Below are positions 23,060 through 38,000 of a stretch of 64,000 bases of DNA, piece by piece. The DNA is from Anaeramoeba flamelloides (Eukaryota > Metamonada > Anaeramoebidae). How positions within the stretch are numbered: position 1 is the first letter of the stretch; each line of letters opens with the position of its first letter. Both the position numbers and the translations under genes were made by a program. The notes beneath the pieces are model-generated. The model worked only from the letters and a program-made list of their open reading frames with translations. It was not told the origin of the DNA and made no database searches. The stretch covers positions 4,154,001 to 4,218,000 of the forward strand of contig JANTQA010000033.1 of NCBI GenBank assembly GCA_027625915.1, written 5' to 3'.

Positions 23060-26000
23060 TTGATATAATACAATTATTATATTCATTGATATCTTATTTT
23101 TTTGTTTCCTCTTCTTTGAAAAATATTATAACATCATTTTTTTTAATAACCTTTTTAGATTTTTGTGACATTTTATTTGTTTTTTTGAAAATAAAAAATA
23201 AAATTAACTATTTTTTTTTACGATTTTTCTTATCTATATATAATATTTATTTGTGAATAATCTCGACAACAATCGAGAATTTACTAAAGGGAAAGAATCG
23301 AAAAAAAAATATATATAGTATTTTTTCGACAAATAATATAGTATCATAATTTATAGAAGTCAAAAAATAAAAAAAAAATACAAATTGGTTGGCCTGTTTG
23401 TTTTGAAAATCTATCTTGAATTGAATACTTTAATTTTCCATTTCCCAATATATTTAACCAATAAAAAGGATTTGTCTTCTTTGTTTCCAATCTTAGATAA
23501 AAGTATTCGTCAAAATAATAATTTCAAATTTTTTGATCAGGATCATTTTTTCTAATTTTTTCTTTTTCTTTTGTTTTAAAAAATTTTTCTTTTTCTTTTT
23601 AACTTTTTTTTTTTCTTTTTTTTTTTCGTTTTTCTTTTTTTTTTTGTTTTATTACAAAAGATAAAGTGGAAAAAAAAAATGATTTTCGAAAAGAAAAATA
23701 ATCATTATGAAATTTGTCTATGTCATGTCTTTTAAAATGAATTTAATTATCAACAAAAAATCTTGGTGTTCACCTTTTTTTCATGAAAGTTCATTAATAA
23801 AAAATTTGTAATGATCTTTTCAAAAATTTTGAGTTGCTTGTTTTTAGTTTTTGGTTTTATTTTTTTTTTAATTTTTAAAATATTAGGTTTTTGTATATTT
23901 AGGATTCTTGAAAAAGGATTGTAAATCAGATTTAATTATTATTTGTTCTTGAATATAAAATAATATATATTTTTTTTTCAATTTGTTATTTTCGTGAGTA
24001 ACAATTTTTGAAATAGCGTTGAGAAAATATTAGATATAGATTTTATTGAAAATTAAGTTTTTTGAAGAAATTTATTTATTATACTATGTGGATTATGCCA
24101 ATTATTTTTAATTCTATATGAAATAGTAAGAAAATAAACATCCAACTAGATCAATTAGATTTTTTTTTAACTTCAAAAAAAAATTGAAAAGAGTTATTTA
24201 ACCGCATAACCAGATTCAGAAATCCCAACCTAATAGTGTTTTGAAATAATTTTTTCTTAAAAGAATAATTTGATAAAAGAAAAAACAACCATAATTTTAT
24301 TATCGATAAGCAGTATAATTTTTTTAAAAAATTTCTAATGATAAAATGAAAAAATCAAAAAATTTGAAAATTTCGTATATAAAGCAGTGAAAAAAAAACC
24401 TGACAAGATTTTTAATTGCGAATATTAGTAAAATTGTAGAATGTAATTTCTTTTATTTAAAATAAAACCCTTTTTTTAAAGAATCAAACTTTAAAATTAT
24501 AACCTACCCACTTATTAGAATGATGGTTAAAGAAATTACACTTGTTCAAAACACCATTCAATTAATCAAAAAACCGTAATAAAAAATTATTATTTTCCAA
24601 ACTCTAACAAACCTCTATAAGACTTGATTGTTTTTTCAAAAAAAGTAGATCCACTATGATACCATACAATTACTTGAGTATTTCTATCTACAACCCACTT
24701 TCGTGAACTTTGGGTAGGTTTATTACTAAACTCTTTTTCAATTATTGAGACTCACCTAAAATAATAAATTGAAAAAAAACAATTATCCTTTAGTATTCAA
24801 GAACAATTAATAACTAAATACTATTTGTTTTAAAATAAATGGAACGTAATTTTCATTCAGCTTTCCAAAAATTTCAATTTAAAATCATGTAAAATTTCAA
24901 TTTTTTAATTCAGAAAAAGAAGCTAAATTATTAATTAACCTTTCAGAATGTAGGGAACTTTGAAAACTTCTTTTAATTCTTGTGAAATGTGATTTTATGG
25001 AAAGGCTGAATAAAAATAATGATCTTTTTATTTTACAATTAACAGTATGATTTCTAATTCTCTTTTAAGCCATTCTAAATCTATAAAAGCCTGATATATT
25101 AAAAATTAAAAAAAATAAAACCAAAAACTAAAAAAAAGTGAGTCACAATTTTTGAAATGAGCATTACCTATTTTTTATTACTGAACTTTCACTGAAAAAA
25201 AGTTGAACAACAAGATTTTTTATGAATAATTAAATCCATTTTCAAAGACATTACATAGTCGAAATTTTCTTAGTGATTATTTTTCTTTTCGAAGATCTCT
25301 CTTTTTTTTTCCACATGATCTTTTTTAAAAAAAAAAAAAAAGAAAAAGAAAAGAAAAACAAAAGAAAAACAAAAATTTGAAAAAGCAAAACTAGAATTTG
25401 CAAAATTAGAAAAAATGATTCTGATCCAAAAATTTGAGAATATTTTTTGTAAAGAATACTGAAATATACCTTCAAAAAAAAATCCATTAACATTTTAAAG
25501 TGAGTCAAAATTTATGAAAAATAGTTTAGTTTCATAAAAAATTGGTTATTTATAAATAGGAGTTGATTGAAAATATACGAAATTTCATACCAATTTACAA
25601 ATATTCACAATTGAAAATCATTGTCGGGATTTTTTTATGTCAGGTCTTTTCCCCCCTACTATATATTCCTCAGCACCCATGTATTTTCCAAATTTCATCA
25701 AATCAATAATAAAAGATTTATAATGATACTGAAGTACGAATATATTTATTTTCTTATGTGCCTTTAAACGAGTTATGAATTCTAATCAAAAGTAAAAAAT
25801 AGTTCAAAGTTAAATTAATTATGTTATTGCATTTTTTTTTTTTTTTTTGATATTTGGAAAAAAAATCAAAGTATCCATTTTTACATTTTCTTTAAACATT
25901 TATATTTTTATTTTAATTTTTTACATAAGAAATTTTATTGCATTAATAGTAATTCAAAACTCCACACATTGATTTATTAATAATAAAAATCAAATAACTA

Positions 26001-26611
26001 TGTTAATTTTAAGATTATATAAATAAATAAAAAAATATATTACTTTGAAATTTTCATTATTTTTTTCGATGAAATTTTAATAAATGATAAAACAAGTGAA
26101 AATTAAAATTTTATTTCTCAAGTTTAAAATAAAAAGTTTAATATGAATAATTTTCTAAAAATTTTATTTAAGCAATAGAAAATACTTGAAAAACAAAAAC
26201 AAAAACCGTAAAATAATTTCATTTATTTAATTGGAATTAAACATGTAAAACCTTTTTTAATAGATAAAATAATCAATCCTAATTCTAAAATAAAAAAATA
26301 GAAATTATACCAAATTTTAAAATCTTATTCAAAGATAATAAAATAATATTTGAAACAAAGATTTTTTTTTTGAATTTTGTTTAGAGTAAAAATTTTGAAT
26401 AATATATTTATAAAATTAAATTTTTTCAATCAAAAGTAATCCAGATATTGTAAAATAAATTTTGGTCTATGGTCTCTTATATAATACGATTGTTTATTTT
26501 ATGTCTAGATTTTACAAAGTCGAAAATTAAAAAATTTTAAAATTTACAAAACAATCAATTATTAATCTAACTCGAACTATTGGTCACTTTATTTCAATGA
26601 GAAAAAAATAG
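23060..26611. other. 3.5-kb intergenic region, no gene seen
   Basis: Extremely AT-rich DNA, with long pyrimidine runs near 23560-23650. A weak inverted repeat is present at 24851-25015, listed separately. The lysine/phenylalanine-rich open stretch at 25251-25508 (-) is a homopolymer artefact. Nothing else can be supported. Confidence 0.5.
24851..25015. repeat. Small imperfect foldback element
   Basis: TTTCATTCAGCTTTCC at 24851-24866 pairs with GGAAAGGCTGAATAAAA at 24999-25015, with one bulged base and one further mismatch. The 165-bp unit has no coding capacity. It could be a MITE remnant, but no target duplication is visible. Confidence 0.4.
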
Positions 26612-27757
26612 TTTTTTTTTTTTTTTTTTTTTTTTTTTTGAAGAAAGAAAATTGCTTTTCTCCTGTGTGCCCTAATTTCTAAACTTTTTTTTAGAAATTT
26701 TGTTAAAGAATCACAAATTTTATTATCACTTACTAATGATAATATATATGATGAATTCTTTTTATTAATAATATCTCTGATATTATTAATTTTTTATTTT
26801 TTCAAAAAATTCAGATATCCAGATTTTTTCGATTTATTTTATAGGCCGGACAGTCCCATAAAAAATGATCAAAATCTTCAATGATATCAATATTTAACTC
26901 TTCTTTACATAAATCACAATTTTTATTTTTATTTTTACTTGTTACATAAGAGTACCTATTTAAACAATTAGTAAAATTTCGAAATTTTAGAATTGTTTTT
27001 GAAGCTTTCCAGTTTAAATATTTTTGTTGTTTGAAATTGCAATTTTGTTGTTTTATAATTTTTAGATATTGTTGAACTTTCCAACTAGGTGAATTTTCCA
27101 ATTCGGTTAATCGAAAAACTTTTAATTCTAAATCTAATAATTTTAATCCCTTAGTGTGCCAATTAATATTTTCATTTTCCAATTTTCGAAAATTTAGTAT
27201 TGTTTTTAATTTTTTTTAAATTTAAGAAATCTAATTTTTCTATCAATTTATATTTTCTTCGGTATATTTTTAATCTAGCGAGATCAATTTTTGCTTCAGT
27301 TTTATAAATTAATCGAGGTGAATGGATATTAATTTGTAAGAAATTTGTGACTGTTTTATTGATAAATCTATCAATTCTTTCAAAATCATTTTGTTTCAAG
27401 TCAAATATTTCAAGACCATAATAAAGTTGACTTAAAATGAGAGCTTTGAAAGAAGTTATTTTGACTCCATTGTTGAGTTTATTTTGTTGAAACAATCGAT
27501 TAAGTGTTTCCAAGGACTTTTCCACTTTTTTGAAATTATATTCAAGATGTGTGTTTTTTTCTAACCAAATCCCAAGATAAAAAATATCTTTTAATTCTTT
27601 TTTTATATTTGGTTTTTTTTATTATGTGGGTTCATCCCGAATCTTTTTATTATTTCAAAAATCCTTTCTAAATTAATTTTTAGAGAGATTAATGGCCCTT
27701 TCATAATAAGAATAAGATCATCAAAAAAATAGTTTTTGAAAAACTTTCCACATTTTA
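26612..27757 (-). mobile_element. 5'-truncated LINE (non-LTR retrotransposon) relic
   Basis: Read on the minus strand, the element begins within the reverse transcriptase: FFDDLILIMKG near 27735-27700 matches the catalytic FADD box with its second and third residues kept as DD. It continues, after one or two frame breaks, through ALILSQLYYGLEIFDLKQ (27525-27172 block). It ends with a zinc-knuckle-like CDLCKEELNIDIIEDFDHFLWDC near 26925-26845, typical of the end of LINE ORF2. A poly(A) tail of about 28 A (plus-strand T run at 26612-26639) closes it. The flanks CAATGAGAAAAAAATA (26595-26610) and CAATGGAAAAAAATA (about 27758-27772) look like a target-site duplication with one indel. It is dead, having several breaks and no 5' half. 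The clade is unassigned. Confidence 0.8.
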
Positions 27758-27789
27758 CAATGGAAAAAAATATTATTTTTTTTTAATTT

Positions 27790-29039
27790 TTAATTTATAG
27801 CTTTTTTTATTTTCAAATTATTTATAATCAAATTTATATACCTTAGCATTGGACAGTAATCAATAAATAAAATAAAATTTCTATGTGATGTGAAAATAAC
27901 CTTTATAATGAATAAATTATTTAATCCAGTATTTTAGGCAATGTTGAGGTTCAAAGGACACCATTAAAAATTTCCTATAACGTTTGACGTGTTTTAATCA
28001 TTAAAACTAAGAGTTTTTGAATGTCTATGCAAACTTTTCCAAAAAAAAAAAATATTATTTTTTTTGACAAAATTTGGATGGAAAAATAATAAAATCACCA
28101 TAAACCAATAAAAATTTTTCAAAGTTATTTTTCAAATATATGCACTCTACAATTTTTAATTATAAATATTTTTTTCCAAGATGATTTTTTATAAATTCTA
28201 TATCTTTATATCCTTTGATTACAACACACATTAGAAATTTTGTTAGAAACAATTAGTATATTTGTGGTTCTAAGGGATAAATAACCCCCCCATGAATTCT
28301 GGGAAAGCGACATCAAAAACTTTAGAGTGCTGTCAAGTATCTTCAAGCACCTAGCTTTTTTTTTTTTTTTATTTTTTATTTGGGAAATAAATAAAAAGAA
28401 AATTTCGGAAATTGTCACATAATTTCTTAAATTTAAAAAAAGCTAATTCCAGTTTTTTTTATAATTAAAAAGAATTCATAAAAATCAAAGATTATACTCA
28501 ATTCTTTTGAATCCTGGAAAAACCTAAAGACATTGAATAATTTTTTAATTTGGTCCTGTAAATGATATTATTATTATTTATAATTATTTTAATTATTTTC
28601 TTCTTCTCTTTTTTTTTTTGATAAAATTTTCTTATATTACTCCTTTCTCTCAAAAAAAAAATAAATAAATCAATAAATAATTGTTTTTATTTAAACAAAT
28701 TAATATTTAAAGAAGAGAAATTTTCTTTCTATTTTTACATATTTTAACCATGTTATCAGAAATAAAATAACCTAAAAACAATTTAAAAAAAAAATCATAA
28801 TTTTTCTTTATTTACTAAAATCTAAATTCTAAGAATATTTTATTTGGTAAAGAATTTTGAATAACCATCCCAACACTTTAATTAAATAGAATTTCTTCGA
28901 GGAATTACAACAAAATAAACCCTATATTCAAAATTGTTTCAAAAAAGTAAATTAATTCAAAAATGCTAGAATATGTTTTTTATTTACAATAATAATTATT
29001 TTCAAAAAAAAAATATGAGAAATGATGAATAATTTAAAG
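27790..29039. other. Intergenic gap with one GTTCTAGG-family fragment
   Basis: Between the LINE and the end of the BEACH gene. A piece at about 28310-28530 carries GTGCTGTCAAGT, AAGCACCTAGCTTTT, GAAATAAATAAAAAGAAAAT and ATCCTGGAAAAACCTAAAG, all words of the nested-palindrome repeat at 1.65-2.1 kb and in the same order. The rest is AT-rich and unremarkable. Confidence 0.5.
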
Positions 29040-32000
29040 TTAATTATGTAATAATTTGTTACTCTTTTTACAATCTTCGCATATCCAACTTTTTTCATGT
29101 TTTTTATTATCTATTGGCTTTAAAGTATTATCTTTCTTTTGATTATTAAGATTATCTACATTATTCTTGCCCTCAGATGAAATAATTTTTTTTTCATTAT
29201 CCATATTTTTTGTAATATTTCTATTTTTAATGCTATTGAAGTTTTCATCGATAAAAGTTTTTTGAGTTGTTAATAATTGCGAATTTTGCATTTCCCCGAA
29301 TTTCAAACAACTATTACAAGCATACTTTAAACAGTTTATACAACGATTTCTATTAATTCCAAGATCAAATAACTGATTACAAAAATTACAAAAAATTTGG
29401 GAATTCTTTTCAATCTTTTTATCCATTGTAATTTTTTCATTGTAATTTTTATTAATGCCAACATAAATTTTTTCTGTATTTGCAAAATATATTTTATTAA
29501 AGTTTTTTGCAAGTTTAACCCAAATTATTGGCAATTTATCATAATTCAGTTGGTGTATAAATTTAAAATAATAATAATCATGTTTATATTTTTTATTATC
29601 TTTGTAATTTTTCAATTTAAAGAAATTAATATCACCGTTCTTGTGACCTGTTAAATAACAAAATTTTTCTGAAATTTTATTTAAATATATAATTTTGATA
29701 AAAGAGATGGATTTAAATTTATTCAAGTTATTTCGAAAATCTAATGATGACAAAATTGATCCATTCAAATCAAATAATTTAAACTGTTTCTTAGAATTTA
29801 TTAAAATATCACCATTGAATTTATTTATTTGAATATTTCTTATTTTACAATCTTTTGAATAAGTAAAGACATTTGAAAATTCTAATCTATTTAAATCCCA
29901 GATAATGCATTTTCCATTTTCTGAACCTGAAACAATAATATTGAAATTTTCACAAATTGAAATACTTGTAATTTTTGTGCGATGCCCTTTTAATTTTTTG
30001 ATGCACTTAAATTTAATTTTGGATTTTACAACGTCCATTTCCCATATTTGAATTATCAGATCTAATCCCACAGTGATAAAGTAATTTGGCCTTTTTTTTA
30101 AGACAATAACATGTGTAATTTTGCCATAATGTGGAGATATAATAACTCCATATTCTTTTGTAAAATTGGAATTATATAACCTTAAGGAATTATCTAAATT
30201 GCCCCAACAAAAATATTTTTTTAATTGTTTACCAAATCTTGTTTGGGTTTTTTTGATAAAATGAAAGTGTTCATTTTCTTTTTGAAATAAATCATTTTCT
30301 TTTCTTGATATTAATTTAATTTTGGGAATCGCATTTGTATTTTCTTCTCGAGAATTTGTTTCCTTTACTGGTATATTTTCAAGAAATTCAATTTGTAAAT
30401 TTTCTAATTGATAAAGTACATTCATTTGATATTTTGGCAAATTTAATATTTTCTTTTGTGGGTGGGGGCCTGTAAAGATCTGTTTTGGACATTGGCCAAA
30501 ATAATCAATTTGTGATCTAAAACCCTTTCGTTCCTTTTCACATTTGATCAAATTTAAATCAATAGCATCTTCGTATGTCAAAAAATAAAAAACATTCCCA
30601 CTTTTTATGGCTTCTACCCCCTTTTGTTTATATCCGAATATTAGATCAATCCACTGATTTAAATGCAAACTAATTAAATTGCATTCCAATGCTTTTCGAT
30701 GTTTTTTTATAAATTGAAAATGATTGTTATAACACCAAGCCGGTAATTTCACATCATTGACTGGTTCTTGAGAGTCTTCTAATTTACCAAAATCAAATTC
30801 ATTATAATTTTTCAGTATTTGTGGTAAAAAATAAAAATCTGGTATTAATTCTTTAACATTTGCAGTACTATATTTAGCTGAATGCCAATAAGATTCTTTA
30901 ATGGATTGAAACATTCTACCTGGGTTATCAAATTTTCCACCTATTTTGTTGATATAAACAAAGATAAAAATTCAAATAATAATAAGTATCATGATTATGA
31001 TTCCAATTTTTATTGTGATTAGAATGGATTTAATCATTTAATAGTTTACCAATACAAACACCAATACTAATTCTTGCAAAAATGTTGATTATAAATAAAT
31101 CAATCAAAAATAATAATTATTTTGTTTTTATCATAGTGTTTAAAATTAATATCTCAATAATTACAAATATAATTAAATTTGTTAGATTTTGAACGACTTT
31201 TTTATATAAAATATTAGTACAGTAATTTCAAATCTAGTTTTCACAAATAAACTTTCAAAAAACTTATGTTTTTAATTAAACTTTCTTCAAACACCTTTTA
31301 ATTGAAATTTTCAATTGTTATTTTTTACTCAAATCTTCCATTACTAGATTTAATATTAAAGATTCTTTATAAAAAGATTAGTTATTTTATTTTAATTTCA
31401 GAAAAGTTTATAGGTAATTGAAGAAGTCTATCATTATGATAATCTTGTGTTTAAGCTTTAATTCAACATAACTGTATCTTTTAATTTAAATGAGTTGAAA
31501 GAAAGTTTTATCCAAATAAAAAGCTAACCAACGCACACCAGATTTGGGATTGCTGTATTTATTTATTTTTTTTTAGTTTTTTTTTTCATATGAATTGATA
31601 AATTTTTTCTAAGATTTGATTTTTTAATTTTTTTATGAAATTTTTTTATTCTTTTTGTTTAAGAAGTTTATTACCTTTAATTCTAAAATATTTTATTTCC
31701 AATCTTTTTATGATGAATAAATATTCCATTTACAAGTTTTATTTGTATATATAAACTCCATTTCACTCAAAGCGACCCACCCAAAAATGAAAAAATCACT
31801 TTATTTTTAAGAATCAACCAAAATTAGATTGTTACGAAATACAAGAAATAATAAACTTCGTATAAGAGTCGATAGTCATAAAAGAAAAGCCTGAACAAAC
31901 CATAAATTTCAAAAAAAAAAAAAAAAAAATGTTAAAAAATTTTGTTGACCCCATTCATTGGAACGTCTCGTGCAAAATTTTCCAATTTCTTGAGCCAATT

Positions 32001-35000
32001 ACAATTGTTGAAAATAACATTTTTTACTTATAAATGTATCGTTGTTAAAAGAACATACAAAGCTTAAATTTTCTTAATGTTAGTTTGAAGTTTCAAACAT
32101 TTTTTTTTTTTCAAATCTAATTTTTAAAAAAAAAATAAAAAAGAAAAGAAGAAAAAAAAGTAAAAATCACAAAACTGGAAAAAAAAAAAAAAAAACACAA
32201 ACCTTGTAATTCAACAAAACTGGTAGCAAAGGGTTCAATTCTAACTAAATAATGTAAAATGATACCTGGACTCGAATAATGACTACCATAATTATATTTG
32301 GGTATTTGACCAGAAGGATCTGACCATAATTTATAATTTCTTTGAAAATTTTTAAACCTTTCTTTATCTTGGGCACCCATCTTTTTAATAAAATTAAAAA
32401 TAATTATTAATTATTAAAAAAAAAAATAAAAAACAATATGAATAAATAAAGATAAAAAAAATGAAATAATATATAAACAAAGTAATTACCGGTTTGGATA
32501 AATCTCGAAAGGTGTTTGGGTTATTTAAATCTAATTTCTTGCTTTTATATTTTTTCAAAATCCAAGGGAAAACATGATAATGTGTCAAATCATTATAACT
32601 TCTACCAGAAATGGTATTTAATTTTATGAGATAACTAAAATTAGACATTTTACCATTAACCCATTTTTCGGTAATTTTTTTTTTGAAATAGATTTTTTTT
32701 TTAAAACTATCGAATTGAAAGAGTTTTAATCTGTTTTCAAGTTTTGAAATTTGATCATATATGGGTAAAATGCGATTTTTTTTTTTCAGCTGGATAATTA
32801 ATTTTTGTATTCGATTATTTATTAAATTGATAATATATTTTCTAAATTCTTTGCTTTCAAACAATAAGAATAACGACTTCCCATTAATGAAAAATAATTC
32901 TAAACAATTATCTTCCGCAGATCGTTTTCTTCTAAAGATTGATTTAATATTTATATATTGGTAAATTCGTGTTTTAATTTTTTGACATTTGTATTTTTTG
33001 AGATTGAAAATATTATTATTTTTTGAAACACCAAAATTATCCATAAAATAAAAATTATATTTACAAAATATTAAAATTCCATTCACAAATTTTAAATTTG
33101 TGATTAAACCACAGGGTAATATTTTTATAATTTTTTTTTTGTCTCGCAATAATAATCTTCGAATAATTCTTTTATCACACCTATTGATTAATTTATTCAA
33201 TAAATATGAATTGGTTGAATGATTAATACCACTATCACTTTGAGATATTTGAATATTTTTTTTCAAATTTCTTGAAAAGCTTTGACTATTTATCAATTTC
33301 ATTCTTGATTTATTTTCATCTTGATTAAATATGTCAATGAATTTTTCATTTAATATTTTGTGATTCACATCCTTTTGGCCATTTTGTAACTTCTCTGGAT
33401 TTTCATGTGTAATTTCTTTCTCATGTAAATTCAGGTTGGTTTGAGTTTGCGTATTATCAACCCACAAAGTTTCACCACCATTTAAAGATAGGTCTAAGCC
33501 TTTTTTGTTATTGTTTAAAATATTTTCATCATTGATGTTAAAATTTAAATTTTGATTTACCACTGTAGTCAAAACTTGTGGTTTATGAAGAAGAATCTTG
33601 TTATTATTAAAATCATCAAATTGAACATGGTCACTGTTTTTAAAAGTGTTCTGAGACATTAAGCAACTTGATTCTGGATTTAAAATATTAATAAGAGTAG
33701 ATCGTTTAAAGCTTTTTGAAAAGGTTATTTTCTTATATGAAGTAGATAACTTTATTCTCTTTTTTATTTTATTTTTTTCCAAATTGACTAATTTGTAGTG
33801 ATCAGAATAAGAATTATGATTATGATAATGATAATTTCTTCGAAATTTTTTTCTCATTCCACAACTATTCTCGGATTGTTCGAGTTTCCATTTAACATTT
33901 TCATTATTTTCGTTCTGTGAATTGAATCGTAAAAATTCCTTTTCATTCTTTTCAAAATTTTCTTTTAAAAATTCATCAAAATAATCCTGATCTTCAATTT
34001 GATAATTTTTTATTAGCTGGTTATACAATTTTTTTTCCATCAAAACATTTTTGTTAATTTTTTTAATTCCATTTATAATTGCTTTGTTTTCAAAATTAAT
34101 TCTTTTTTTATATCTTTGCTCATAAGTTTTTTTTTGGTTCTTTAAATTAATTCTCCTTGATTTTGCGCCCCTCTTAAAATCATCTGTATATTTATTAAAG
34201 ACCTTCAACATTTGTTCAAAAATGATACTTATTGAAATTGCCTCTTCCCTTTCCCAAGATTCAAATTTTGGAATATTATTTAGAATATGTACATACCCAT
34301 TGTCTAATAAATTAATACAATCATCATGGTTTGGAGGGTAATTAAAAAATGGCTTGATAATCTCGCTCTTCTTGTTTATTAATATCTTCCAGATCATATA
34401 ATATTGCTTTTTAATTATTTTATTGTTTTTATTTAAAGATTTTCGAAATAAATAACAGAAGGAATTTAAAAAATGAATATCATTATTATGATCATTAAAT
34501 ATTATATTGTGGTTGTTTAATAAAAATTTAAAACGCTCATTCGCAGTATTAAATTTATTCCAAATAAAGAGGACTAAATGATTAAAATTATTATAAAAAA
34601 TACTTTGTTGTTTTTGTATATTTTTTTTATATATGTTTTTTTCAAAATATAAAGCATAAATGAAAAGAAAAAAATTCATTATTTTTTTTTCTTTTTTTTG
34701 AAAAAAATTTTTATGCAATTTATCTAATAACAATGGCAAAAAATTTACAATATTATTAAAAAGTATCCAATTAATTTCATTTTTTAAAATTAGTTTAATT
34801 CTTTTTATAAACTTTAAAAGTAAACTTTGTTGAAATGATTTTATTATATGCGTTTCAATATTTTCTGATAATGATTGAAATATTTGATAAATAATTAAAT
34901 GGCCACTTTCAGTTGATCGAAAATAATCTTGAATACTTTCTAAATAAAACTTTTGAATAATTGAATAACATTCATTATTAAACAATATTCTTTTAACAGA

Positions 35001-38000
35001 ATCCTTGAATTTATTAATATCTTCTTGATTTGAACTCTCAAATCCCAAAAATATTTGATTTGGATCATGATCGAGGACTTTTTTTTTAAAATCAATTTCA
35101 TTATTTTTTTCAGTATCAGTCAAAAAATTATTTAAAATTATATTTCCATTTTCAAAATTATTATCTTGATCATCCTCGTCCTCTTCTTCATAGTTTTCAA
35201 CATCTTCAACATCTTCATAGTTGCCAACATCTTCAACATCTTCATCATCGTCCTCTTCATAATCGACTTCCTCTTCAGAATTAGCATATTTCAGATCTTG
35301 GCCAAAATATTCTTGATTTGGATCTCTAAAATTAATATTTTGGGTATTTTTAAGGATATTTGTAAAAATATTATCCGTTCCAATATTACTGTTATCAGGC
35401 TTCGTATTATTGGTATTTTTAATAACCTGTTCATTAAACGTTACCCTTTTCTCATTATTTAAATCGGTTTTAAGACTTGTTACATCAACTGAGATATCAA
35501 TGTTCTTATGATTTATAATCTCAGAATTTGTATTATCCTCTAAATTAATTTCCCTTTCTTCCTTTTCAATATTTAAGAGACCAAACCCAACTTTTGGTGT
35601 TTTAAAAAAGCAATTTAGAGAATCACCACCTAGATCTGAATTTATTTTTTCATCAATAATTGATTTTGATACTAATAAATCCGAGTATTGTTGCTCTACT
35701 GAATTATCTAGAAGTGCTGTTTTGGATTTTATTGGAATCGGAACTGTACATGTAGATTGATTTCCAACATTGTAATCTTGATATTTTATATTTTGATAAA
35801 ATTCGATTTGTTGTGGAGAAATTGACTTTGGATTTGATTGTGAAAAATTGATCATGTTATCATAATTAATTTTGGGATTTTCAAAAGAGGTTATTAAGGA
35901 TTTTGGAGTTTTGTTGTCAACACTATAACCTGTACTATCATAATTGATATCACTATCATCATTGTCGTTATCGCCCTGATTCTTGATTTTCTTACTTTGA
36001 TTATTATTGGTATTATTGCTTTGGGCATTATTGCTTTCCAGATTATTAAGGTCTGGGATAGTTATACTTGTATCATTTACTTTATCTTTGCTACCATTAT
36101 TACTAATACTATTTACAATTGAATTATTATTTTGACTTGATATGTTATTTAATTTATCAAACCCAATTCTAAATTTAAGTGTTTTTTCATTACTAAAAAT
36201 GTCCAGGGTGTTTAAAGGAAATAAAAGATTTGATAGCAACTTGAAAAACCTTGAAGATGTAAAAATTTTTAAATATTGAATTTGTGGTGAGAGATATAAT
36301 AAAAATTTTAATAGTTCAGAGCGTTCATTTTTAATTGTTATTTTTTCTTCTTCAGTGGTTTTGAAAGGACTTTTTAAAAGAACTTCTTTTGTTTTTGGAA
36401 TAATTTTGATCGGGGTTGAATTTATCTTTTGATTTTTTTGATGAGTTTCAAGTTGATAAGAATTTTCATTTTTTTTGGTAAAGAAAACATTTGATTGATT
36501 ATGTTCATCTGGTATTTGTTGCTTTCTGATTGTTTCGACATAGGATTCCAAATAATTAATTTCTCCCTGTTCTAAGATTTTCAAAATAATGTAAATTATT
36601 TGCTTGGAATAAATAAATTTGCTTTCCCTTGATAAGATCGTTCCATTATTTTGATTGGTATCAATAGTTAATTTTACACTCTTATCCCCCTTCACATCCT
36701 CACCCCCATTTCCACCCCCATCTTCATTCTTATCCCCATCATCGTTCTCATTCTTTCCGATCCAAGGCTCGTTCTCATTCATTCCAAGATCTTGATTGAA
36801 CTTGATAGTCTTATAAAAAATCGATTCTAAAGTTGAAAAATTTATTGTTAGATTCCTTGGTAACGAAATAATTGGTTTATTTAATAAAAACGATAAAAAA
36901 TAAATTGTGATCATATTATTATTTGAGAATTTTCTTAGAATATAACCAAAAGATTTTACAAATTTTTCATTTTTTAATTGCTTTGAATAATTTGAATTTT
37001 GTTGGCATAATAACAAAAATATTTTTAATAATATTGAGGCAGTATTCGAACGTATTTGATTTTGTAAAATACATAAAAACCATTTAATATTCAAAATAGA
37101 GAAAAAAAATGGTGGAATACTTTTATTATTATTCAGTAAATTTTCTAAATAATAGAAGATTTCATTTAAAAATAGATTCATAATAATTGTTTTATTAATA
37201 ATTTCCCCATTTTGATAATTATATATATTTTTAATTTCTAAATGTTTTTTTTTTAATTTAAATAACATTAGTTTTATATAAATAGAAATTTTCTCAAGTA
37301 ATTGTTTTGAAAAAGAATGGTTTAATAATACTCTTAATAATTTTAAGCATTGCTTTGTGAATAATAAAGTAGCCTTATTATTATCAAAAATATAAAAAAA
37401 TAATTTGATGATCTTTGATTGGTCAATTTTTAGAATATTCTCTTTCTGGGATGTTATTAATTTGATCAAGTTATTAACAATGTAAATTAGAATATCTATT
37501 GGAAAATAATTGTATACAACCCTTTTTAATAATAAATTTTGGAATATTTTTTTATTTTTAATTAGAAATTGTTTCTCGTTACCTTTTTTTATTTGTTTTA
37601 ATTTGAATAATTGATTGATAATTTGCTTGGTTACAATTTTCCTTTTTACTATTAATAAATAACAAAGTAATTCAAATCCTTTTATCCTTTTAAACTCTCT
37701 GTAAACCAAATAATTCGATCTTAAAATTCTAATTAATAATTTTATTGAATTTAAAAATTGATTTTTATCAGTTTGGTTATTATTCTGATTAAGAGAAGTA
37801 TTGGAATTTTTTATAAAATAAAAAAAGATAAAATATGTTAATTTTTTGAAATTCCAAAATAAAATTATTATTATTTATTAAAAAAAAATTTCCATTAATA
37901 ATTTGTTTTCTATTATTGTTTAACTTGCTAAATTGTAATTTGTCATTTTTATTTCGATATAATTGATTAAAATTAAAATTAAAATAATTGAAATTATTAT

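Noticed and set aside
25251-25508. Minus-strand open stretch rich in Phe, Lys and Ser
   Set aside because: It is built from A and T homopolymers, with no start context and no homology.
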